A DNA stretch of 5,510 nt, from NCBI GenBank assembly GCA_038258095.1, contig JBBSQE010000187.1, positions 1-5,510 of the forward strand, in the 5' to 3' direction. The stretch is from JBBSQE01 sp038258095. Lineage in GTDB: Bacteria; Actinomycetota; Thermoleophilia; Solirubrobacterales; 70-9. Position numbers and translations under genes: made by a program. The notes beneath the pieces are model-generated. The model saw only the letters and a program-made list of their open reading frames with translations, ran no database searches and was not told the origin of the DNA. Below, one piece after another: positions 1-5,077 of this stretch (position 1 is the first letter of the stretch; each line of letters starts with the position of its first letter).

Positions 1-435
1 GATCAGCTTGCGGAAGACCTCGTTGCCCTCGGCGGCCTCTGCCTTGGCGGCCTCGCGCCAGTGCGGTGCGAGGGCCCGGGCGACCCGGAAGGGGACGACG
101 GTGTGGATGTCGAGCATCGCCTGGAACTGGCGGTCCTCCATGCGATGGACGACGCCGTCCCACGTGTAGCCGGCATTGTTGACGACGATGTCGACGGAGC
201 CGAAGGCGTCGACCGCGGCGGCGACGAGCTCATCGGCGGCGCCCTCCTGGGTCAGGTCACCGGCATGGACGGCGGTTTCGCCGTTGATCTCGGTCGAGGT
301 CTGCTCGGCGACATCGCCGTCGAGGTCATTGATGAGGACCTTCGCGCCCTCGGAGGCGAATAGCTCCGCCGTCGCCCGGCCGATCCCGCGAGCTGAGCCC
401 GTGATGATCGCCGTCTTGCCGTCCAGTTGTCCCAT
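1..435 (-). CDS. Short-chain dehydrogenase/reductase (SDR), FabG-like, 3' end cut by window edge
   Basis: This is an NAD(P)-dependent oxidoreductase of the classical SDR family; substrate unknown. Read on the minus strand from ATG at 435-433, 145 codons stay open to the window edge. The start MGQLDGKTAIITGSARGIGR carries the glycine-rich cofactor motif TGSARGIG at residues 12-19. Beta-2 ends in ND (36-37); an acidic residue there usually favours NAD(H) over NADP(H), which is family knowledge. The structural NNAG motif lies at 86-89. The catalytic Ser and YxxxK lie beyond the edge, so activity cannot be judged. The last visible part (about 124-145) is a charged, Ala/Glu-rich stretch between the NNAG region and the expected catalytic-Ser strand. 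It looks longer than in plain FabG and fits an FabG-like oxidoreductase subgroup. GAGGAGA at 447-453 is a plausible ribosome binding site, 11 nt upstream. The family call is firm; the substrate is not. Confidence 0.93.
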   Translation of the reverse strand, partial: MGQLDGKTAIITGSARGIGRATAELFASEGAKVLINDLDGDVAEQTSTEINGETAVHAGDLTQEGAADELVAAAVDAFGSVDIVVNNAGYTWDGVVHRMEDRQFQAMLDIHTVVPFRVARALAPHWREAAKAEAAEGNEVFRKLI

Positions 436-446
436 TTCTCTAGTCG

Positions 447-453
447 TCTCCTC
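447..453 (-). promoter_or_regulatory. Ribosome binding site of the SDR gene
   Basis: Read on the minus strand, GAGGAGA lies 11 nt before the ATG at 435. The purine-rich core matches the anti-Shine-Dalgarno sequence; the spacing is slightly long. It supports the chosen start, which also places the Rossmann motif at the usual residue 12. Confidence 0.5.
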
Positions 454-495
454 GGTCTTGTGCAGGTCGGCGCCGAACGGTATCGGGATCGGTGT

Positions 496-528
496 CCCCG
501 GGACCCCGGGGGCCCCGGGGTCCCGGGG
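496..528. terminator. Perfect 33-nt G/C palindrome, probable transcript-end hairpin of the GlsB-family gene
   Basis: The arm CCCCGGGACCCCGGGG (496-511) is exactly complementary to 513-528 around a single central G at 512. A hairpin with a minimal loop would be extremely stable. It begins 14 nt after the stop codon of the minus-strand GlsB-family gene (543-545) and lies 60 nt before the start of the SDR gene, a good position for an intrinsic terminator. No T tract follows on either strand, so it would be the U-less type proposed for high-GC actinobacteria, or an RNA-stabilising 3' hairpin. The same bases contain four runs of three or more G on each strand separated by 4-5 nt, so they also satisfy the usual G-quadruplex pattern. 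The structure is seen; its role is inferred. Confidence 0.6.
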
Positions 529-542
529 GGAGGCGGCCGGGC

Positions 543-821
543 TCAGCGGCGGCCGTAGGAGTCGCCCTTGACCTTGCGGTAGATGAGAAGGGCGATTACG
601 GCCCCGATGATCGACCCGATCAGGCCCGATGTCTGGATGCTGCCCTGGTTGATGTCGTTCTCGAAGATCAGATAGCCGAGGAACCCGCCGATGAAGCTGC
701 CGACGATCCCGAGGACGACCGTCCGGAGAAAGACGATGTTGTCGCGACCCGGCACGAGCAGGCGGGCGAGGTACCCGGCGATGATGCCGATGAAGAACAG
801 GTAGATCAGGAAGCCGAGCAT
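543..821 (-). CDS. GlsB/YeaQ/YmgE family stress-response membrane protein
   Basis: This 92-residue integral membrane protein belongs to the family also labelled transglycosylase-associated protein. Members are small, often stress-induced membrane proteins with no proven biochemical activity. Three hydrophobic glycine-rich segments fill the chain: about 3-20, 33-53 and 64-82. The signature AGYLARLLVPGRD at 15-27 lies between the first two segments, and a GxxxG-rich stretch (GIVGSFIGGFLGYLIF, 38-53) forms the second. The short C-terminal tail is basic (YRKVKGDSYGRR). The length is typical of the family. The ATG start is supported by AAAGGA 8 nt upstream. It is probably monocistronic: a strong palindrome follows its stop, and the gene upstream is divergent. 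Confidence 0.93.
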   Translation of the reverse strand: MLGFLIYLFFIGIIAGYLARLLVPGRDNIVFLRTVVLGIVGSFIGGFLGYLIFENDINQGSIQTSGLIGSIIGAVIALLIYRKVKGDSYGRR

Positions 822-925
822 GGGACGAGTCCTTTCGTGGTGGGATCAGGGTCGTGGCCCGGGTTCGCGCTGCGAGCGGGTTCAATCCCTGGACGGCGAG
901 CCCAGCCGAGGATAGAGTCTTCGGC
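822..925. promoter_or_regulatory. Divergent intergenic region between the GlsB-family and FHA genes
   Basis: This 104-bp spacer must hold the promoters of both flanking genes. On the plus strand, TAGAGT at 913-918 fits the TAnnnT form of a -10 element and ends 7 nt before the GTG at 926, which would give a leaderless transcript of the FHA gene. GAGGA at 908-912 could instead act as a ribosome binding site, but 13 nt is long spacing. On the minus strand, TTGAAC (885-880) resembles a -35, but no convincing -10 sits at the right distance. The heptamer CGGGTTC occurs twice in direct orientation (860-866 and 877-883), 17 bp apart, and could be an operator or chance. Confidence 0.4.
830..836 (-). 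promoter_or_regulatory. Ribosome binding site of the GlsB-family gene
   Basis: Read on the minus strand, GAAAGGA lies 8 nt before the ATG at 821-819. It is a near-ideal Shine-Dalgarno sequence with good spacing and fixes the start. Confidence 0.75.
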
Positions 926-1264
926 GTGAGGCTCACGGTCATCCAGGGTCCTGACTCGGGATTGCGCGCGGAGGTGGGCTCGAGGCAGTTCGTCATCGGC
1001 CGCGACCCCGTCTGCGACCTGCAGCTGTCAGATCCCGACGTGTCACGACGCCACGCCGAGATCCGCAATTCCGGCGGCGGCTTCGAGATCGCCGACCTGG
1101 GGTCGCGGAACGGGACCCTCCTGAACGGCCACCCCGTGACCGACGCCTTCCTACGTGCCGGGGTCGAGATTCGCCTGGGCGAAACGGTGATCGCGACGGG
1201 AATGCCTGCGGGGAGCTCGGAGTCAGCGGGTGAGGAGACGAGCCTCCTCGACCGGCCGGAGTAG
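926..1264 (+). CDS. Small stand-alone FHA-domain protein with GarA-like phospho-acceptor tail
   Basis: This predicted soluble phosphothreonine-binding protein of 112 residues is almost entirely one FHA domain. FHA hallmarks are all present: GR at 25-26, SRRH at 40-43, the GSRNGT loop at 59-64 and NG at 67-68. These include the Arg, Ser and Asn positions that contact phosphothreonine. The GTG at 926 is preferred because MRLTVIQGPDSG opens the first FHA strand directly. An in-frame GTG at 854 would add 24 low-complexity residues and cover the likely promoter. The C-terminal tail reads GEETSLLDRPE, with Thr105 in an acidic Glu-Glu-Thr-Ser context reminiscent of the ETTS phosphorylation motif of mycobacterial GarA, although GarA carries it N-terminally. 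The gene converges on the antiporter gene, with 35 bp between stop codons and no clear terminator there. The target is unknown. Confidence 0.9.
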   Translation: MRLTVIQGPDSGLRAEVGSRQFVIGRDPVCDLQLSDPDVSRRHAEIRNSGGGFEIADLGSRNGTLLNGHPVTDAFLRAGVEIRLGETVIATGMPAGSSESAGEETSLLDRPE

Positions 1265-1299
1265 AGCGAGCGACACCGGTCCCCGGACGGGCTACGGCG

Positions 1300-4179
1300 C
1301 TAGGCCGCCGACCAGGAGAAGCGGGTCATGTCATCGGCCGGGGCGAGGGCTCCGGGCCTCGTGCCACGGCGGGTGAAGAGGATCGGGGCTGGTGCCGCGC
1401 TCGCGATGGCGGCTCTGGTAGTGCCCAGTCCCTCCTGTCGCCAGCGTGCCGATAGGCCCATCACGAGGAGTCCGGCGCCCGCTGCTGCCGAGACGACCGA
1501 GTCGCGGCCCGGCTCGATGATGGTGGGGCTGGCTGCGATGCCGGTGAAGCGCTGTACGAGGAGGCTCGCGTCGCCCAGGAGGTGGGTGACCTTCCCTCCC
1601 TCGGTGGTGTCCCCGGCAGCTCCGAGGAGGCTCAGGGGGGATCCGGTCGCCGCGGCGATCCAGGCGCCGAGCTCGAGCGCCGCCCAGTCGTGCTCGGCGC
1701 CTCCGAACGGCACCACCACGGGCGCCTCGGGCCCCGGCTTGATCGGCTCCGTGTCGGAAGCTACGAGAACCGCGATGTCGGATTCCACACGATCGAGGAG
1801 CGCGCCGACCGGTCCCCTGGGCACACCGCCGCCGAGAAGCGGCCGCCGGCCGTCGGCGATCACCAGGTCGACGTTCTCGCGTTCGACGACCCTGACCAGG
1901 TCCTCGTCCGGCGACGCCGAGATGAAGGCGACCGAGCGCGCTGCAACCCCGAGCGCCGCGAGCTTCTCGCGCTCGACGTTCAGCGCGCCGGTCGCGGTGG
2001 AGAGCAGGAGATCCTCGGTCTGGAGCCCTCCCCGCACACCCGCCGCCGAGCCGCGGGGAGGCAGGACGAGGCGCGAGAGGATCAGCTCGCGGGGCGGGGT
2101 GGAGGCGGCGAGCGGCGCTCCGATCGACACGAGCTGCTCCAACGCCCCGTCCGTCTGCGGAGCCAGGAGGATCGAGCGGTCGGGGACGGGGATCTGCGGG
2201 TGTTCGGTCGCCGCCCTGGCCCCCGCGCGCTTGAACTCCTCCTCGACCGGCTCTCCGAACTCGTTTCGCGGGTCGATCCGGCGCAGGAGCGGACCGGTCA
2301 TGAAGGTGGTGGCAAGAGCCATGATCACGAGCGCCGCGAACAGGGCGGCTGACATCGCGCCCTTCTCGAGGGCGAGGTTGAGGACGATCAGTTCGGTGAG
2401 ACCGCGGGTGTTCATCAGCACCCCGATCGCGGCCGCGGGTCTCGCCCTGAACCCGGTCACCCGAGCCGCGACGAAGGCCCCGAGCAGCTTGCCCGTGACG
2501 GCCACGACGATCAGCCCGAGGGTGACCAGCCAGAGCACCGGGCGGTCGAGCAGGCCGATGTCGGTGCGCAGGCCTGTGTAGGCGAAGAAGAGCGGCAGCA
2601 GCAGCGTCACGACGAAATCCTCGATACGGCCGGTGACATCCTCGGTCAGGCCCGCGTGGCGAGGCATCATCAGGCCCATCACGAAGGCCCCGAAGATCAG
2701 AGCGATACCGATTGTCTCCGTCGCGTAGGCCGAGAGCAGAACCCCGGCGAAGATTGCTGCAACCCAACCGCCCGGAACCCGTCCCGCCTCGTCGTAGGCT
2801 TTCGAGAGCCGGGCGAGCAGGGGCCGGGCGACGAACAACATCAGGGCCACGAAGGCGGCTGCGAGGACGATGGTGCGGACGACCTCGCTCGCTGTTCCGG
2901 CGACCGCGATCGTGCTCGCGAGCGCGATCAGGAACCAGGCGGTCAGGTCGTCGACCGCGGCGGCGGCCATCGTCACGGCGCCGACCGGGCGGGTCAGCAT
3001 TCGCCGCTCGACGAGGATCCGGGCGAGGACGGGGAAGGCGGTGATCGACATCGCGACCCCGACGAACAGGGCGAACGGCAGGTAGGCGGTGTCAGGCGCC
3101 AGCAGCGGGTAGATCGGCAGGGCCACGAGCATGCCCAGCGTCAGCGGGACCATCACGCTCGAGTTGGAGATCGCAAGCGCCTGGGTGAGCCTTCCCTTCA
3201 GCACCGCCGGGTCGAGCTCGAGGCCGATGATGAACATGTAGAAAATCAGGCCGAGATTCGCCGCAACCCCGATCAGCGGAATGATGTCGGACGGGAATAT
3301 GGCCTCCTCGAGGCCCGGCGCCACGGCTCCCAGCAGGGTTGGCCCGAGGGCGATACCAGCGACCACCTCGCCCATCACGCGGGGCTGCCCGACCCGGACG
3401 GCCAAGGCACCGAAGGCGCGCGCGACCAGCATCACGATCGCCACGGCGATGAAGAACGCGGCGAGCGTATTTCCGAACTCCCGGGTCTTCGTTGCCTCCA
3501 CTGTTTCCGGCTCGCCGGGCGTCCCGGTGACCGGCGTCAGCGTGATGTCGATCGTGCGGTCCTTCGCCTTGCCGGCCAGATCGACGGAGCGGCCCCCCTG
3601 GCACTCGACCCGTCCTCTGAGCGATCCGCTGTCGTAGGTCAGGCTCCCGGTCGCCTCGCCTGCCTCGAGGGCGACATCCCGCCCCGATCCCGACAGAGCG
3701 AACTCGGAGCCGAGGCAGGCGGATGGCGGCCCCAGGCGGTAGTCGCCGCTGACCGAGGGCGGCTCCCTGAGCTGCCCGGTCCCGGGCGGCGGTGGGGCCT
3801 CGGTGAGGGCCGCGGTCACCGGCTCGTCGCCGATCGTGCCGGTGAGCTCCCGGTCCCCGGCGTGCAGGTCGAGGTCGCTCGAGCCGCCTGCGGCGCAGCT
3901 GACGCTGCCCGTCAGATTGCCGTTGCCGTCGAGGCGCAGCCTCCCCGATGCGTTGCTCGCCTCCGATGAGAGGGATACGAATGAGCCCGACTGGTCGAGG
4001 TCGAATTCACCGGGGAGGCAGCCGCCGCCCTGGATCTCGTAGTGGCCCGCGACGGCCGTCCGCGAATCGGAAGCGCCCCCGACCACGACGCTGAAAGCGA
4101 TTCCCGCGGCGACGAGGCCGGCCAGCGCCAGATAGAAGAGGCCGACCCGCCTCCCGCTTGATGGCCCCTCGGGTTCCAA
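1300..4179 (-). CDS. CPA2/CHX-type cation/proton antiporter with duplicated N-terminal extracytoplasmic domain and USP-like C-terminal tail
   Basis: This 959-residue membrane protein is predicted to exchange K+ or Na+ for protons; ion and direction are not readable. Order: a lone membrane segment (about 12-34); an extracytoplasmic region (about 45-217) made of two copies of a cysteine-containing repeat; then the Na+/H+ exchanger core (about 237-635) with roughly 12 hydrophobic segments. Core motifs are SITAFPVLARIL (378-389), AAVDDLTAWF (407-416) with Asp410-Asp411 at the expected ion-binding pair, and NTRGLTELIVLN (590-601), typical of CHX relatives. The cytoplasmic tail has two USP-like alpha/beta domains (about 668-808 and 817-937). 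Plain CPA2 antiporters lack the first 230 residues. The start is TTG at 4179-4177: an in-frame TAG lies five codons upstream (4194-4192), and starting later would lose the first membrane segment. No good ribosome binding site precedes it. The gene is divergent from the kinase gene. Confidence 0.92.
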   Translation of the reverse strand: MEPEGPSSGRRVGLFYLALAGLVAAGIAFSVVVGGASDSRTAVAGHYEIQGGGCLPGEFDLDQSGSFVSLSSEASNASGRLRLDGNGNLTGSVSCAAGGSSDLDLHAGDRELTGTIGDEPVTAALTEAPPPPGTGQLREPPSVSGDYRLGPPSACLGSEFALSGSGRDVALEAGEATGSLTYDSGSLRGRVECQGGRSVDLAGKAKDRTIDITLTPVTGTPGEPETVEATKTREFGNTLAAFFIAVAIVMLVARAFGALAVRVGQPRVMGEVVAGIALGPTLLGAVAPGLEEAIFPSDIIPLIGVAANLGLIFYMFIIGLELDPAVLKGRLTQALAISNSSVMVPLTLGMLVALPIYPLLAPDTAYLPFALFVGVAMSITAFPVLARILVERRMLTRPVGAVTMAAAAVDDLTAWFLIALASTIAVAGTASEVVRTIVLAAAFVALMLFVARPLLARLSKAYDEAGRVPGGWVAAIFAGVLLSAYATETIGIALIFGAFVMGLMMPRHAGLTEDVTGRIEDFVVTLLLPLFFAYTGLRTDIGLLDRPVLWLVTLGLIVVAVTGKLLGAFVAARVTGFRARPAAAIGVLMNTRGLTELIVLNLALEKGAMSAALFAALVIMALATTFMTGPLLRRIDPRNEFGEPVEEEFKRAGARAATEHPQIPVPDRSILLAPQTDGALEQLVSIGAPLAASTPPRELILSRLVLPPRGSAAGVRGGLQTEDLLLSTATGALNVEREKLAALGVAARSVAFISASPDEDLVRVVERENVDLVIADGRRPLLGGGVPRGPVGALLDRVESDIAVLVASDTEPIKPGPEAPVVVPFGGAEHDWAALELGAWIAAATGSPLSLLGAAGDTTEGGKVTHLLGDASLLVQRFTGIAASPTIIEPGRDSVVSAAAGAGLLVMGLSARWRQEGLGTTRAAIASAAPAPILFTRRGTRPGALAPADDMTRFSWSAA
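3529..3753 (-). repeat. N-terminal extracytoplasmic repeat, copy 2, of the antiporter (residues 143-217)
   Basis: This copy runs from VSGDYRL through ACLGSEFAL, SGRDVALEAGEATGSL and LRGRVECQGG to the DRTIDITL end. It carries the same two-cysteine layout as copy 1 (Cys155 and Cys193). A Pro/Gly-rich linker (about 128-142) separates the copies. The similarity is clear in protein but much weaker in DNA, so the duplication is old. Confidence 0.75.
3802..4047 (-). repeat. N-terminal extracytoplasmic repeat, copy 1, of the antiporter (residues 45-126)
   Basis: This copy runs from GHYEIQGGGCLPGEFDL to the segment DRELTGTI. It aligns with copy 2 along its whole length: GxY, CLxxEFxL, SGxxVxLxxE, GxLxxD, LxGxVxC, DL and DR are shared in order. 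Each copy has two cysteines (54 and 95 here), which could form a disulfide outside the cytoplasm. The pattern suggests a short all-beta sandwich or barrel. I do not recognise the family. Confidence 0.75.
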
Positions 4180-4213
4180 ACTTCGCCCAGCCTAGTCAGA
4201 ATCCCCAGAGCAC
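4180..4213. promoter_or_regulatory. 34-bp divergent spacer with back-to-back candidate -10 elements
   Basis: The spacer separates the TTG start of the antiporter (minus) from the ATG start of the kinase (plus). CAGAAT at 4197-4202 is a possible -10 for the kinase, and TAGGCT (4194-4189, minus strand) fits TAnnnT for the antiporter. They lie 11 and 9 nt from their start codons, implying leaderless or very short-leader transcripts. No Shine-Dalgarno sequence is visible on either side, which agrees with this. Neither candidate has a good -35, and any -35 would fall at or inside the opposite gene's first codons. In-frame stop codons (plus TAG 4193-4195, minus TAG 4194-4192) show that neither gene can start further upstream. 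Confidence 0.45.
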
Positions 4214-5077
4214 ATGCCCGAACCAATCCCCGGATCCGATTTCGGTGCCTACCGAATCCACACGCTTCTCGGCGAGGGCGGGATGGGCCGCGTGTACCGG
4301 GCGACGGGGCCGGGAGAAGGGGCGGGCGACGTCGCCCTGAAGATCCTCCGTCCCGAGCTCGGCGCCGATGAGCATTACCGGCGGCGCTTCGGACGTGAGG
4401 CGAGCGCCGCCGCCCGGATCACCAGCAGCCACGTGGTCGCCACGATCGAGCACGGGGAGGTGGACGGGTCCCTCTACCTCGCCCAGCAGTTCGTGGTCGG
4501 GGGAACGCTCGAGGAGCTGGTTGAGCGGACCGGAGGCGGCCTTCCCGTCGCGGACGTCGTCGGGCTCTGCGCCGAGATCGCGGCAGGGCTGGACGCGATC
4601 CACGCTGCGGGCATCATCCACCGTGACCTGAAGCCCGCGAACGTTCTCCTCGACGAGGATCGCAATGCTCTCATCGCCGATCTCGGTCTGGTCAAGGACT
4701 CGAGCGCTCGCACCGTGCTGACCCAGATGGGGCAGACGCTCGGCTCGATCTCCTACATGTCCCCCGAGCAGATCCGCGATCCCTCGAACGTCGACGCGCG
4801 ATCGGATGTCTATGCCCTCGGGTGTGTCGCCTATGAGTGCCTGTGCGGTGTTCCTCCGTTCGTAGGGACCGGAGCGATGCAGATCATGTGGGCTCACATG
4901 CGCGAGGAACCGCCGGACCCGCGCGAGCACCGGACCGAGCTCTCCGAGGAGCTCTGCTGGTCGCTCGGCAAGGCGCTTGAGAAGGACCCGGCCGCGCGAC
5001 CCCCGACGGCGACGACCTTCGGACATATGCTGCAACTCGCCGCATCCCAACAGGAGACCCCGAAAGGAACGCCGTGA
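4214..5077 (+). CDS. Soluble PknB-like serine/threonine protein kinase
   Basis: This 287-residue Hanks-type kinase is a bare catalytic domain: no membrane segment, PASTA or other sensor region follows the last helix. Motifs in order: glycine loop GEGGMGRVYRA (20-30), catalytic Lys43 in VALKIL, helix-C Glu62 in RFGREASAAARI, catalytic loop HRDLKPANVLL (136-146) with Asp138 and Asn143, and metal-binding Asp156 in DLG. Then come the activation segment with several Ser/Thr (163-180), SPE at 183-185, DVYALGC (198-204) and the late Arg262. HRD makes it an RD kinase, so activation-loop phosphorylation probably controls it. DLG replaces the usual DFG, a tolerated variant; all catalytic residues are present and it should be active. 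The ATG at 4214 is the first possible start after an in-frame TAG at 4193. The stop overlaps the GTG of the next gene (an FHA protein) by 4 nt, pointing to coupled translation and joint function. Confidence 0.96.
   Translation: MPEPIPGSDFGAYRIHTLLGEGGMGRVYRATGPGEGAGDVALKILRPELGADEHYRRRFGREASAAARITSSHVVATIEHGEVDGSLYLAQQFVVGGTLEELVERTGGGLPVADVVGLCAEIAAGLDAIHAAGIIHRDLKPANVLLDEDRNALIADLGLVKDSSARTVLTQMGQTLGSISYMSPEQIRDPSNVDARSDVYALGCVAYECLCGVPPFVGTGAMQIMWAHMREEPPDPREHRTELSEELCWSLGKALEKDPAARPPTATTFGHMLQLAASQQETPKGTP
5063..5069 (+). promoter_or_regulatory. Ribosome binding site of the downstream FHA gene, inside the kinase gene
   Basis: AAAGGAA lies within the last codons of the kinase gene, 4 nt before the GTG at 5074. 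It is a strong Shine-Dalgarno sequence and supports GTG as the start, with a GTGA overlap between the two genes. Confidence 0.75.

Noticed and set aside
854..925. N-terminal extension of the FHA protein from an in-frame GTG at 854
   Set aside because: The added 24 residues show no conserved feature and would cover the likely promoter. The FHA fold starts right at the GTG at 926.
492..929. Plus-strand open frame opposite the GlsB-family gene
   Set aside because: The acidic repetitive translation is the complement of a hydrophobic membrane-protein gene. The minus strand has a good ribosome binding site and a family signature.
1265..1299. Possible bidirectional terminator between the convergent FHA and antiporter genes
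   Set aside because: Only a 4-bp stem (GTCC/GGAC) with a 2-nt loop can be formed, and there is no T tract. This is too weak to call.
1331..2767. Second minus-strand open frame (478 codons) overlapping the antiporter C-terminal half
   Set aside because: It is a +1-type shadow rich in Arg, Gly and Pro. The exchanger and USP-like motifs continue without a break in the other frame, so there is no frameshift.
2656..3969. Long plus-strand open frame (437 codons) opposite the antiporter gene
   Set aside because: The translation is a charged, Gly/Arg/Asp-rich composition with no domain, as expected antisense to a GC-rich membrane-protein gene. The minus-strand frame has clear exchanger motifs.
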